DNA from: Xanthobacteraceae bacterium
Lineage (GTDB): Bacteria; Pseudomonadota; Alphaproteobacteria; Rhizobiales; Xanthobacteraceae
Length of the DNA: 64,000 nucleotides
Assembly (NCBI GenBank): GCA_019635635.1
Contig: JAHBZB010000002.1
Location: 953,204-1,017,203, forward strand
Reading direction: 5' to 3'
The stretch's first letter is position 1. Every line of letters starts with the position of its first letter. Shown here in pieces: positions 49,628-58,417 of the stretch. The position numbers and the translations under genes are program-made. The notes beneath the pieces are model-generated. The model worked only from the letters and a program-made list of their open reading frames with translations, did no database searches and was not told the DNA's origin.

Positions 49628-50839
49628 TCAGCTTCCCGCGTAAATGCGTCCCGGATTGAGAACGCCTTTCGGATCGAAACTGTTTTTCAGCCGCTGCGAG
49701 ATCGCGGCGCGCACCGGATCGAGCGGCTCGAAAACTTCAGCGGATGCCCGCGCGGCAGCAGACGCCCGGATCAGGGTCGCGTGACCCCGGCCCGCGAGCG
49801 CCGTGCGCACCGCGTTTTCCTGCGGCTTGTCGCCGGGCATCTCCAGCCAGAGGAGACCGCCCGCCCAGTCATAACAATAATGTGCGCCGGTCGCGCCGTT
49901 GATACCGGCGGCGATCCCCGGTGCCAGCGATGGCGTGGTCGAAATTTTCCAGACCGCGCGTTCGGTGCGGTCCGCGAACGGCGCAACGTCGCGGACACTT
50001 CTCCAGAACGCGCGCGACTTCGCGGCGTCGAGCGAGCCAAGCGCGCCGAAAGGTTTCAGGAGTTCTTCGAGTTTGGATTTCCGATAAGCGACCGATTGCG
50101 GGACGCCTTCGAGCCGGAGCGCGGTGACGGATTTTCCGGGTGCGTCGAGTTCGGCGACGTTGTCGGCGGGCCATTGCGGAAGATGCGCGGCCGCCGAAAC
50201 TTCGCAGCTCGATCCCATCGCCGCCGACATCGCCTCGTTCGCGCGGCTATCCGAAGCACCGTATAGAAGCACGGTCGCACAGTCTTCCGCGCGCGGCAGC
50301 ACTTTCAGCGTTACGTCCGTCATCACCGCGAGCGTGCCCCATGAACCGGCGAGCAAACGCGGCAGGTCGTAGCCGGTGACGTTCTTCACGACGCGGCCAC
50401 CGGCCTTGAAGATTTCGCCACGCCCGGAGACCGCGGAGACGCCGAGCATGAAGTCGCGCGCGGCACCCGCCTTGATCCTGCGCGGACCGGAGAGCCCGGC
50501 TGCGATCGCGCCGCCGATGGTGCCTTCGCCCGGCGCCTTGTTCAGGAGCAGGCCGTAATCCATCGGCTCGAAGGCAAGCTCCTGCTTGCTTTCCTCGAGC
50601 GCCTTTTCGATTTCCGAGATCGGCGTCGCGGCGCGCGCGGACAGCACGAGTTCTTCGGGCTCATAGAGCGTGATGCCAGAGAGTGCTGAGAGATCGAGCG
50701 TCGCGTCGGTCTGGGTCGCACGGCCGAGTTCGCGCTTCGAGCCGCGACCGACCAGTTCCAGTCGCTTTTCGTCTGCCACAGCCGAGGCGACGGCTTCGGC
50801 GACGTCGTTCGCGTCGCGGGGTTTGATTGCGTCCTGCAT
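49628..50839 (-). CDS. glcE: Glycolate oxidase FAD-binding subunit GlcE
   Basis: The 403-residue flavoprotein of the PCMH/VAO family is shorter than GlcD. It shows LSALSGITLYEPEELVLSARAATPISEIE, PGEGTIGGAIAAGLSGPRRIKAGAARDFMLG and GGRVVKNVTGYDLPRLLAGSWGTLAV, all typical GlcE blocks. It begins directly after the glcD stop, with no base between. Together with GlcD and GlcF it forms the membrane-associated complex that oxidises glycolate to glyoxylate. Confidence 0.95.
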   Translation of the reverse strand: MQDAIKPRDANDVAEAVASAVADEKRLELVGRGSKRELGRATQTDATLDLSALSGITLYEPEELVLSARAATPISEIEKALEESKQELAFEPMDYGLLLNKAPGEGTIGGAIAAGLSGPRRIKAGAARDFMLGVSAVSGRGEIFKAGGRVVKNVTGYDLPRLLAGSWGTLAVMTDVTLKVLPRAEDCATVLLYGASDSRANEAMSAAMGSSCEVSAAAHLPQWPADNVAELDAPGKSVTALRLEGVPQSVAYRKSKLEELLKPFGALGSLDAAKSRAFWRSVRDVAPFADRTERAVWKISTTPSLAPGIAAGINGATGAHYCYDWAGGLLWLEMPGDKPQENAVRTALAGRGHATLIRASAAARASAEVFEPLDPVRAAISQRLKNSFDPKGVLNPGRIYAGS

Positions 50840-52330
50840 TTAAAACCGCGGCAGATCGGGGAATGCGGTCTTGCCGCCGTGAACGTGCATGCGGCCCATC
50901 TCGGCACAGCGATGCAGTTCTGGAAATACCTTGCCGGGGTTCAAAAGCCCCTTGTCGTCGAACGCGCATTTGACGCGAAGCTGCTGGTCGAGGTCGGTCT
51001 GGTTGAACATCGACGGCATCAGGTCGCGTTTCTCGACGCCGACACCATGCTCGCCCGTCAGAACACCGCCGACCTCGACGCAGAGGCGGAGAATGTCGCT
51101 GCCGAAATGCTCGGCGCGTTCGAGCTCGCCTTCCTTGTTCGCGTCATAAAGAATGAGCGGATGCAGATTGCCGTCGCCGGCGTGGAAGACGTTGGCGACG
51201 AGCAATCCATATTTCTCCGAGAGCTCGCGCATGCGCGAGAGCACGAGCGGCAATTTCGCGCGCGGGATCGTGCCGTCCATGCAGTAATAGTCCGGCGAGA
51301 TGCGCCCGACAGCGGGGAACGCCGCCTTGCGGCCCGCCCAGAATTTCAGCCGCTCCTCCTCGCTGGTGGAAGCGCGCAACGTGACCGCGCCGCAGTCTTT
51401 CGCGATTGCGGAGACGCGATCGAGCAAGTGGTGACATTCGGCTTCCGGCCCGTCGAGTTCGACGATGAGCAGTGCCTCGACGTCGAGCGGATAGCCCGCA
51501 TGGACGAAGGCTTCGGCCGCGGCGATCGCGGGCTTGTCCATCATCTCCATGCCGCCGGGAATGATGCCGGCGCCGATGATCTTCGCGACGCAGTCGCCGG
51601 CGGCTTCCGAGGTCGGGAAGCCGACGAGCAGCGCACGCGCAGTCTCTGGTTTTTTCAGGATGCGCACCGTCACTTCGGTGACGACGCCGAGCAGGCCTTC
51701 GGAGCCGATGATCAGGCTCAGGAAATCATAGCCTTCGGCATCGAGATGCTTGCCGCCGATGCGCACGACCTCACCGGTCATCAGCACCATTTCCACGCCA
51801 AGCACGTTGTTCGTGGTGAGCCCGTATTTCAGGCAATGCACGCCGCCGGAATTTTCCGCGACATTGCCGCCGATGGTGCAGGCGATCTGCGAGGACGGAT
51901 CCGGCGCATAATAAAAGCCGTTGCCTTCGACCGCCTTGGTGATGCCGAGATTGGTGACGCCGGGCTGGGCCACGACCACGCGGTTCGGGTAATCGATCTC
52001 GAGCACCTTGTTGAACTTGCCCATGCCGAGCAGCACGCCGTCGGCGAGCGGCAGAGCGCCGCCGGAGAGCGAAGTCCCGGCACCGCGCGGCACGACCTTG
52101 ATGCCGTTTTCGTAGCAATACGACAGGATCTTCGAGACCTGCTCGACGGTCTCGGGCAGCACCACCACCATCGGCAACTGACGATAGGCGGTGAGCCCGT
52201 CCGACTCGTAGGGCCGCATCGCGACGTCGTTCGCGATCACACCCTCTCCCGGCACGATTTCGCGCAACGCGGAGACGATCGCCTCGCGGCGCGAGAGCAC
52301 CGAGGTATCGGGAGCAGGCATTGCGACCAT
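50840..52330 (-). CDS. glcD: Glycolate oxidase FAD-linked catalytic subunit GlcD
   Basis: The 496-residue FAD enzyme has the PCMH FAD-binding blocks VVPRGAGTSLSGGALPLADGVLLG and CTIGGNVAENSGGVHCLKYGLT, with IIGSEGLLGVVTEVTVRIL following. The C-terminal catalytic cap shows HAGDGNLHPLILYD and GGVLTGEHGVGVEKRDLM. First gene of the glc operon on the minus strand. ATG at 52328-52330 with GGAAG six bases upstream; ATG at 52319-52321 is also possible. No LysR or GntR regulator (such as GlcC) is next to it. Confidence 0.96.
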   Translation of the reverse strand: MVAMPAPDTSVLSRREAIVSALREIVPGEGVIANDVAMRPYESDGLTAYRQLPMVVVLPETVEQVSKILSYCYENGIKVVPRGAGTSLSGGALPLADGVLLGMGKFNKVLEIDYPNRVVVAQPGVTNLGITKAVEGNGFYYAPDPSSQIACTIGGNVAENSGGVHCLKYGLTTNNVLGVEMVLMTGEVVRIGGKHLDAEGYDFLSLIIGSEGLLGVVTEVTVRILKKPETARALLVGFPTSEAAGDCVAKIIGAGIIPGGMEMMDKPAIAAAEAFVHAGYPLDVEALLIVELDGPEAECHHLLDRVSAIAKDCGAVTLRASTSEEERLKFWAGRKAAFPAVGRISPDYYCMDGTIPRAKLPLVLSRMRELSEKYGLLVANVFHAGDGNLHPLILYDANKEGELERAEHFGSDILRLCVEVGGVLTGEHGVGVEKRDLMPSMFNQTDLDQQLRVKCAFDDKGLLNPGKVFPELHRCAEMGRMHVHGGKTAFPDLPRF

Positions 52331-52409
52331 GAGCGAACTTCCGGGCGGCGCAACCCGGCCGGGCGCGCGGGCTCTTTATATCAGAACCGTTCCAAAGGCG
52401 GAAAAGAGA

Positions 52410-52440
52410 AAGCCGGTCCCGCAGGCAGCGGCACCGGCTT
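52410..52440 (-). terminator. Intrinsic terminator after the histone-like gene
   Basis: Stem AAGCCGGT / ACCGGCTT extended by an inner CCGC / GCGG stem across one C-C mismatch, with a five-base loop. On the minus strand it is followed by CTCTTTTCC. It separates the histone-like gene from glcD. Confidence 0.75.
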
Positions 52441-52471
52441 CGTCATTCGTTATGGGCGCGTTATGCGCGGA

Positions 52472-52750
52472 TCAGTTCGAGCCGAACGGCGACCAGGGCT
52501 TCGGCGCGGGCTGCGGCGTCACCGGAACCGGGTCGGACGCCGGGAAGGTCTGCGCCACCGCCTTGTCGAGCTTCTTGTCGGCTTTTTTCTTCGGCGCGGA
52601 TTTCTTCTTCGCGGGCTTCTTGGCCTTCTTCGCTACTTTCTTCGCCGACTTTTTTGCGGCCTTGCGCTTCGGGGCTTTCGCCTTCTTTGCTTTTTTCGCT
52701 TTTTTCGCCGCTTTCTTTTTCGCTTTCTTCTTCTTCGATTTCTTCGCCAT
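52472..52750 (-). CDS. Lysine/alanine-rich histone H1-like small protein
   Basis: The 92-residue protein is mostly AKK/KKA repeats over residues 1-62, which should bind DNA or RNA without a fixed fold. It then ends in a different segment with TFPASDPVPVTPQPAPKP. The TFPASDP motif recurs at the C-terminus of many short rhizobial proteins of unknown role. GAGG lies seven bases before the ATG, and a terminator follows the stop, so it is a free-standing gene. It is comparable with AlgP/Hc1-type bacterial H1-like proteins; a role in nucleoid structure is inferred only. Confidence 0.85.
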   Translation of the reverse strand: MAKKSKKKKAKKKAAKKAKKAKKAKAPKRKAAKKSAKKVAKKAKKPAKKKSAPKKKADKKLDKAVAQTFPASDPVPVTPQPAPKPWSPFGSN

Positions 52751-52806
52751 GACTGACCTCTACAATCTTCCGCCGTTTGTGCGGCCGGAACGGCCGCGGT
52801 GAAATT

Positions 52807-53484
52807 TCACGAATTGCGCACGACGAGCACGTGCAGGCTACGCGGACCGTGCGCGCCGAGCAAATGCGTCTGCTCGATGTCGCCCGACCGGGACGGCCCG
52901 GAAATCCAGTTCACGACGCGAGGCATTGCGTTCGCGCCAAACCGTTCTCGAAGCCTGTCCCAGATCGTCTCGTAATCGCCCGCTATATCCCGTTCGTCAA
53001 CTACGACCAGATGATGATCGGGCAGGAAGTTGAGCGTGGTCGGGTTATCGGCACCCGAGAGCATCACGAGCGTGCCGGACTCGGCGACGCCCGCGAAGGA
53101 ATAGGAGACTGAAGCGAGCTGCGCGCCGTCCGATGCACCTTTCGTCACCTCCAGCGTGCGTTCCTTTGCCCAAGGAATGAGCGAAAGCCGCTCGTCGTCG
53201 CCATGACGGATCGACTGCGGCAGGTTTTTGGAACGCAAGTAAGCCGCGACCGCGGCCGGAACGTCATCCTTGCTGTCCAGCATGACGATCGAGGCCTTCG
53301 CGTGTTCGACCATCTGCCGGAACAACTCGGTACGCTCAGCTTTCGGCTTCTGCCCGCGCGCAGGTATGATGCCCCGCGGATGCTTTTCGAGCCGTGCGGC
53401 CACGATTTCGCGGCGCGCGCGGTCGTCGCCCGCAACCCGAAGCGATTTTTTGATGGTCGCGAAGATCGCGTCCCTGCCCGTCAT
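52807..53484 (-). CDS. lutC: Lactate utilization protein C (LUD domain)
   Basis: The 225-residue single LUD-domain protein begins TGRDAIFATIKKSLRVAG. It contains VSYSFAGVAESGTLVMLSGADNPTTLNFLPDHHLVVV, the core of the LutC/YkgG family, and ends GDIEQTHLLGAHGPRSLHV. LutC is part of the LutABC complex that oxidises L-lactate to pyruvate. The ATG at 53482-53484 overlaps the lutB stop by four bases (ATGA); the open frame extends far upstream but that part is a shadow of lutB. Confidence 0.93.
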   Translation of the reverse strand: MTGRDAIFATIKKSLRVAGDDRARREIVAARLEKHPRGIIPARGQKPKAERTELFRQMVEHAKASIVMLDSKDDVPAAVAAYLRSKNLPQSIRHGDDERLSLIPWAKERTLEVTKGASDGAQLASVSYSFAGVAESGTLVMLSGADNPTTLNFLPDHHLVVVDERDIAGDYETIWDRLRERFGANAMPRVVNWISGPSRSGDIEQTHLLGAHGPRSLHVLVVRNS

Positions 53485-54905
53485 CGCGCGGTACCCCGTT
53501 TTTTCCATTGCGACTGGAAGGTCTCGCCTTGCGGAGCAGGAAAGTCGCGGTACCTGGTCCAGCCCGAGGCGAGCGGAAGCTGCCGCAGCCGTCCCTTGCC
53601 GCCGAACAGACGCAGCGTTCGCATGGCAAGCGAGGTCGCGGCGCGATAGAGCGCCGGGCGTTTCGCGAATGCCGCCCAGAGCCCGAGGCCGTAGCGCACG
53701 GCGGCGGGTTGCAGATGCCGCTCGAACTCGCGCTCGCGCCAGTTTCGCATCAGCTTGGGGAGCGGAATCCGTACCGGGCAGACTTCCTCGCAGCGGCCGC
53801 AGAAGGTGGAGGCATTCGGTAACTGCCCGCCCTGCTCCACGCCGACCAGAGAAGGCGTCAACACCGCGCCCATCGGCCCCGGATAGACCCAGCCATAGGC
53901 GTGGCCGCCGACCGCGTGAAATACCGGGCAATGGTTCATGCAGGCGCCGCAGCGGATGCAGCGGAGCATTTCCTGAAACTTGCCGCCGAGCATGTTCGAG
54001 CGGCCGTTGTCGAGCAGCACGACATGATATTCGAGCGGCCCGTCGGGATCGGTTTCGCGCCGCGCGCCGGTCGAGAAGGTCGTGTAAACGGACAAGTCCA
54101 TTCCGGACGCGGTGCGCGCGAGTAGCCGCAGGAAAGTCGCCGCGTCTTCCCGCGTCGGCACCACCTTTTCGATGCTCGAAATCACGATATGGGCTTTGGC
54201 GAGCGTCTGGGTGAGATCGCCATTGCCTTCGTTGGTGACGATCACCGACGAACCAGTTTCGGCGATCAGAAAATTCGCGCCGGTGATGCCGACTTCGGCT
54301 GCGAGAAACTTATCGCGCAGCATGGCACGGGCTTCGGCGAGCAGCGAAGTCGGCTCGTCGAGATTGCGCTCCGGCGGCAGCTCGACATGCGCGCGGCGGA
54401 AATCCGCCTCGATCTGTTCTTTCGTGACATGCAGCGCGGGCGCAATCAGGTGCGAAGGCGTCTCGCCGCGTAGTTGAATAATATATTCGCCGAGATCGGT
54501 TTCGACCGGGCGGATGCCATTGGTTTCCAGATAGGCATTCAAGCCCGTCTCCTCGGAAATCATCGACTTGCCCTTGGCGACGGTCTTGGCATTCAGGCGC
54601 TTGCAGATGCCAAGGATGATTTCGTTCGCTTCCTCGGCAGTCGCCGCCCAATGCACATGGCCGCCGCTCGCGATCACGTTCTTCTCGTAGGCCTCGAGAT
54701 AAAGATCGAGATGCGCCAGAATATGATCCTTCAGGTCGCGGGCGCTGTCGCGGAGCGCATCGTATTCCGGCAGCTTCTCGACCGCGGCCTTGCGGCGCTC
54801 GATGAAGCCCTTCTCGGAGCGCGCGAGCGCTTTTTGCAGGAACGCGTCGTCGAGCGCCTTGCGCGCGTTCGCGTTGAAGTATGGCGAGTTGACGGCTTGC
54901 GTCAT
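53481..54905 (-). CDS. lutB: Lactate utilization protein B (LUD + ferredoxin domains)
   Basis: The 474-residue protein has an N-terminal LUD domain (SMISEETGLNAYLETNGIRPVETDLGEYIIQL). Two [4Fe-4S] binding motifs follow: MLRCIRCGACMNHCPVF and FCGRCEEVCPVRIPL. It is the electron-transfer subunit of the cytoplasmic LutABC lactate oxidation complex. It overlaps lutA upstream and lutC downstream by four bases each, so the three are translationally coupled. Confidence 0.95.
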   Translation of the reverse strand: MTQAVNSPYFNANARKALDDAFLQKALARSEKGFIERRKAAVEKLPEYDALRDSARDLKDHILAHLDLYLEAYEKNVIASGGHVHWAATAEEANEIILGICKRLNAKTVAKGKSMISEETGLNAYLETNGIRPVETDLGEYIIQLRGETPSHLIAPALHVTKEQIEADFRRAHVELPPERNLDEPTSLLAEARAMLRDKFLAAEVGITGANFLIAETGSSVIVTNEGNGDLTQTLAKAHIVISSIEKVVPTREDAATFLRLLARTASGMDLSVYTTFSTGARRETDPDGPLEYHVVLLDNGRSNMLGGKFQEMLRCIRCGACMNHCPVFHAVGGHAYGWVYPGPMGAVLTPSLVGVEQGGQLPNASTFCGRCEEVCPVRIPLPKLMRNWREREFERHLQPAAVRYGLGLWAAFAKRPALYRAATSLAMRTLRLFGGKGRLRQLPLASGWTRYRDFPAPQGETFQSQWKKRGTAR

Positions 54906-55684
54906 CGTTCCGGCTCGCCGATTGCGGGCGCGTCGCCCATGCCCGCCAGGACTTCGGCGACATGCCGCACCTTGATTTTGCTGCCCTCGCGCGAGAGCTT
55001 GCCCGCCATGTTCATCAGGCAGCCGAGATCGCCGGCGAGCAAAGTCGCGGCGCCGCTTGCCACGATGTTTTCGGTTTTCTTGCCGACGATCTTGTTTGAG
55101 ACGTCCGGGTACTTCACGCAGAAGGTGCCGCCGAAGCCGCAGCAGACATGCGGGTCTTTCATCTCGATGAGATCGAGCCCCTCGACATTTGCGAGCAGCT
55201 TGCGCGGCTGAGCGGCGATGCCGAGTTCGCGCAGACCCGAGCAGGAGTCGTGATAGGTGACACTGCCTTCGAAGCGCGCCTTCGGCGTCACCTTCAATAC
55301 GTCGCTCAGGAAAGCTGTCAGTTCAAAAGTCTTCGCGGCAAGCCGTTTCGCACGCGGCAACCAGGCCGCGTCACCTTCGAACAATTCCGGATAATGCAGG
55401 CTCACCTGCCCCGCGCAGGAGCCGGACGGCAGCACCACATAATCATAGGGCTCAAACGCCTCGATCGCCTGCGCGGCAAGTTCGCGCGCGGTCTTGCGGT
55501 CGCCGGAGTTGAACGCGGGCTGGCCGCAACAGGTTTGCTGCGGCACTTCGACCGTACAGCCGGCATCCTCAAGCAGCTTCGCGGTTGCGAAGCCGACGCG
55601 CGGCCGGATCAGATCGACGAGACAGGTCGCAAACAGGCCGACGCGGGGCGGCTTCTTGGCAGCGGCGTCTATTGGCTCGGACAT
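54902..55684 (-). CDS. lutA: Lactate utilization protein A (CCG-domain Fe-S protein)
   Basis: The 260-residue protein has two CCG domains (VPQQTCCGQPAFNSGD and HVCCGFGGTFCVKYPD), typical of LutA/YkgE and heterodisulfide-reductase-related proteins. First gene of lutABC. It is divergent from the FMN-dependent lldD gene with 85 bases between the starts, so both lactate systems may share regulation. No adjacent LutR/LldR repressor gene is present. Confidence 0.94.
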   Translation of the reverse strand: MSEPIDAAAKKPPRVGLFATCLVDLIRPRVGFATAKLLEDAGCTVEVPQQTCCGQPAFNSGDRKTARELAAQAIEAFEPYDYVVLPSGSCAGQVSLHYPELFEGDAAWLPRAKRLAAKTFELTAFLSDVLKVTPKARFEGSVTYHDSCSGLRELGIAAQPRKLLANVEGLDLIEMKDPHVCCGFGGTFCVKYPDVSNKIVGKKTENIVASGAATLLAGDLGCLMNMAGKLSREGSKIKVRHVAEVLAGMGDAPAIGEPER

Positions 55685-55769
55685 CGGGTGAGGCTTCGCT
55701 GCTGCCGCTGGCAGTCTTCGGGAAAAGTGCTATCAGGCGTGTTCAAGCTTACTGTTTCGGGGCCGTGCC

Positions 55770-56906
55770 ATGCAAACCATTACCTGTGTCGAAGACCTGC
55801 GTGCGATCTACAAGACCCGCGTCCCGAAAATGTTCATCGACTATGCCGAGAGCGGCTCCTACTCCGAACAAACGCTGCACTGGAACCGCGAAGACCTCCA
55901 GAAGATCAAGCTCAAGCAGAAGATCCTGACCGACGTCTCCAAACGCGACACCAAGACCACGATTGCGGGCAAGCCGGTCAACGTGCCGCTGGTGCTGGCG
56001 CCGGTCGGCCTTTGCGGCATGCAGCACGCCAATGGCGAAATTCTCGCCGCCAAAGCCGCCGCCGAAGCCGGCATCCCGTTCACGCTTTCTACCATGTCGG
56101 TCTGCTCGATCGAGGATGTCGCGAGCGAAACCGGCAAACCGTTCTGGTTCCAGCTCTATGTCATGAAAGACCGCGAGTTCATCCGCAATCTGATCGCGCG
56201 CGCGGCCGCCGCGAAGTGCTCGGCGCTGGTGCTGACGGTCGACCTGCAAATTCTCGCGCAGCGCCACCGCGATATCAAGAACGGCCTCACCGTACCGCCG
56301 AAGATGAAGCTCGCGAACATCCTCGACATCATGACCAAGCCACGATGGGCAATGGGTATCCTCGGCACCAAGCGCCGCAGCTTCGGCAACCTCGTCGGCC
56401 ACGTGAAGGGGCTGACGAACACCGGCTCGCTCGGCGCATGGACCGCCGAGCAGTTCGACCCCGCGTTGAACTGGGAAGACGTGAAATGGATCCGCAAGCT
56501 CTGGAAGGGCAAGCTGATTATCAAGGGCATCATGGAAGTTTCCGACGCACGGCTTGCGCTGAAGCACGGCGCCGACGGCATCGTGGTTTCCAATCACGGC
56601 GGGCGTCAGCTCGACGGCGCGCCCTCCTCGATCTCGGCGCTGCCGAAGATCGTCGATGCGATCGGCGACAAGACCGAGATTTTGTTCGACGGTGGCGTTC
56701 GCACGGGTCAGGACCTGATGCGCGCGATCGCCCTCGGCGCGAAAGGCGCGTTGATCGGGCGCGCGTTCATCTACGGTCTCGGCGCGAACGGCCAGGAAGG
56801 CGTGAAGACCGTAATCGAATGCATCCGCAAGGAACTCGATATGTCGATGGCGCTTTGCGGCGTGAACAAGATTTCCGACATCGACGAGAGCGTGCTCGCG
56901 GATTGA
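55770..56906 (+). CDS. lldD: FMN-dependent L-lactate dehydrogenase (alpha-hydroxy-acid oxidase family)
   Basis: The 378-residue TIM-barrel flavoenzyme contains APVGLCGMQHANGE, FWFQLYVMKDREF, LVLTVDLQILAQRHRD and the active-site VVSNHGGRQLDGAPSS with the catalytic His and substrate Arg. The phosphate-binding FDGGVRTGQDLMRAIALGAKGALIGRAF block follows (two parts). It oxidises L-lactate (or a close 2-hydroxyacid such as glycolate) and passes electrons to quinone. It is divergent from lutABC and 3.4 kb from the glc operon. Substrate within the family is inferred. Confidence 0.93.
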   Translation: MQTITCVEDLRAIYKTRVPKMFIDYAESGSYSEQTLHWNREDLQKIKLKQKILTDVSKRDTKTTIAGKPVNVPLVLAPVGLCGMQHANGEILAAKAAAEAGIPFTLSTMSVCSIEDVASETGKPFWFQLYVMKDREFIRNLIARAAAAKCSALVLTVDLQILAQRHRDIKNGLTVPPKMKLANILDIMTKPRWAMGILGTKRRSFGNLVGHVKGLTNTGSLGAWTAEQFDPALNWEDVKWIRKLWKGKLIIKGIMEVSDARLALKHGADGIVVSNHGGRQLDGAPSSISALPKIVDAIGDKTEILFDGGVRTGQDLMRAIALGAKGALIGRAFIYGLGANGQEGVKTVIECIRKELDMSMALCGVNKISDIDESVLAD

Positions 56907-56944
56907 GCAGCGAACTTTTAAGTCTCCTTTTCTTTCGGGAACTT

Positions 56945-56980
56945 CGGAACCGGGCATAGACCGCGCACGTTCCGGTTCCG
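56945..56980. repeat. Inverted repeat between lldD and the CBS gene
   Basis: Nine-base arms CGGAACCGG and CCGGTTCCG separated by 18 bases, in the 98-base spacer. No U-run. It could be a weak stem at the lldD mRNA end or an operator for the CBS gene. Confidence 0.45.
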
Positions 56981-57004
56981 GACACAGGAAAGGGAGTGCC
57001 ACCG

Positions 57005-57433
57005 ATGAAAGTCAGCGAGGTCATGACGACCGAGGTCAAGATCGCCGACCCGAGCCGTACCATTCAGGATGCCGCGAAACTGATGGACCAGACCGATTGC
57101 GGCAGCCTCCCCGTCGGCGAAGGCGACCGGCTGGTCGGCATGATTACCGACCGGGACATCGTGATCCGCGCAGTCGCCGCCGGATTGCCGGCGGACACGC
57201 CGATCCGCGACGTCATGACCAAGGAAATGAAATACTGTTTCGAGAATGACGAGGTCGAGGACGTCGCCGAGAACATGGGCGACATCCAGATGCGGCGCCT
57301 GCCGGTCCTGAACAGCAAGAAGCGCATCGTCGGCATCGTCTCGATCGGCGATCTGGCGCGCTCGGACGACGAGTGCGCGGGCGAAGCGCTCGCCAGCATC
57401 GCGCAGCCCGGCAACGGCCGCGCCGCGGCCTGA
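57005..57433 (+). CDS. CBS-domain pair protein
   Basis: The 142-residue protein consists of two CBS domains and a short tail. The repeated blocks are SEVMTTEVKIADPSRTIQDAAKLM and RDVMTKEMKYCFENDEVEDVAENM, each ending in a DR/GD segment (GMITDRDIVIRAV, GIVSIGDLARSD). Such stand-alone pairs bind adenosine nucleotides and regulate unknown targets. ATG at 57005, with AAAGGGAG upstream; the frame allows a start at 56996. It is convergent with the NTF2-like gene, whose stop follows at once. Confidence 0.9.
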   Translation: MKVSEVMTTEVKIADPSRTIQDAAKLMDQTDCGSLPVGEGDRLVGMITDRDIVIRAVAAGLPADTPIRDVMTKEMKYCFENDEVEDVAENMGDIQMRRLPVLNSKKRIVGIVSIGDLARSDDECAGEALASIAQPGNGRAAA

Positions 57434-57895
57434 TTACAGACCGAGTTCGCTCAAGCCCGGATGGTCCGCGGGACGCGGGCCCGAGGGCCAGCGGAACTTG
57501 CGCTCGCTTTCCTTGATCGGCACGTCGTTGATGCTCGCCTCACGGCGGCGCATCAGCCCCTGTTCGTCGAACTCCCACTGCTCGTTGCCGTGGGCGCGGA
57601 ACCAGTTGCCGCCTTCGTCGTGATATTCATAGGCGAAGCGCACCGCGATGCGGTTCCCGGTAAAGGCCCAGACTTCCTTGATGAGGCGATAGTCCTCCTC
57701 GCCCGCCCACTTGCGCGCGAGAAAATCGACGATCGCAGGACGGCCCGAGAAAAACTCCGAGCGGTTTCGCCATACGCTGTCTTCGGTATAGGCAAGCGAA
57801 ACGCGCGACGGATCGCGCGAATTCCAAGCGTCCTCCGCCATGCGCGCCTTCTGCGCCGCGGTCTCGGCCGTAAAAGGCGGCAATGGCGGACGCAT
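57434..57895 (-). CDS. NTF2-like (DUF1348) protein, last gene of the cyanate operon
   Basis: The 153-residue protein belongs to the SnoaL/NTF2 fold, DUF1348 branch: [47 protein letters not shown] and [27 protein letters not shown]. The conical fold often hosts a small ligand or catalytic site, but no reaction is known for this group. It begins six bases after the cynS stop, so it is in the cyanate operon. A role in handling cyanate, carbamate or a product is possible but unproven. Confidence 0.85.
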   Translation of the reverse strand: MRPPLPPFTAETAAQKARMAEDAWNSRDPSRVSLAYTEDSVWRNRSEFFSGRPAIVDFLARKWAGEEDYRLIKEVWAFTGNRIAVRFAYEYHDEGGNWFRAHGNEQWEFDEQGLMRRREASINDVPIKESERKFRWPSGPRPADHPGLSELGL

Positions 57896-57901
57896 GACGG
57901 A

Positions 57902-58390
57902 TCAGTCTTCCTTGAAGCCGTATTCGGGAATGTTGCCGGTGTTGCCGTAATATTTGTACGGCAGGAACTTGCCCGACATCGCGATCTTGACGCGGTCGCC
58001 CTTCGGATTGGGCAGCCGCTCCATCTGCATGTCAAAGTCGATCGCCGACATGATGCCGTCGCCGAACTCTTCCTCGATCAGCGCCTTCCACGCCGGCGCG
58101 TTGACCATCACGAGTTCGTAGAAGCGGTAGATCAGCGGATCGGTGGGCGGCATCGGCGTGCCGGTGCCGCGATAGGGCACCTCGTTCAGCATCGCCTGCT
58201 CGGCCTTGGAAAGCCCGAACAGTTCGCCCGCTTTCGCCGCCTGCGGCTTGGTCAGTTTCATCTGGCCGAGGATCGCGCCGACAAGCAGCACGTTGGAGTA
58301 GCCGCCGATCTGCTCGCAGATGTAGCTCCACTTCCAGCCCTTCTCGCGCTTGATGTCGAGCAGCTTCTCGGTGAGGTCTTCGCGTTTCAT
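57902..58390 (-). CDS. cynS: Cyanate hydratase (cyanase)
   Basis: Decomposes cyanate with bicarbonate to ammonia and CO2. The 162-residue protein has the N-terminal helical domain and the C-terminal active-site block TDPLIYRFYELVMVNA, with the catalytic Arg and Glu. The catalytic Ser lies in EEFGDGIMSAIDF. It ends GKFLPYKYYGNTGNIPEYGF, slightly longer than the enteric enzyme (156 aa). It is downstream of the cynABD importer genes, and AAGAAGGAAG precedes the ATG. Confidence 0.97.
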   Translation of the reverse strand: MKREDLTEKLLDIKREKGWKWSYICEQIGGYSNVLLVGAILGQMKLTKPQAAKAGELFGLSKAEQAMLNEVPYRGTGTPMPPTDPLIYRFYELVMVNAPAWKALIEEEFGDGIMSAIDFDMQMERLPNPKGDRVKIAMSGKFLPYKYYGNTGNIPEYGFKED

Positions 58391-58417
58391 GATGAGCTTC
58401 CTTCTTAAAAAATAAAA

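Noticed and set aside
50879..52756. Plus-strand frame of 625 codons opposite glcD and the histone-like gene
   Set aside because: Phe-rich end comes from reading lysine codons in reverse; no domain seen.
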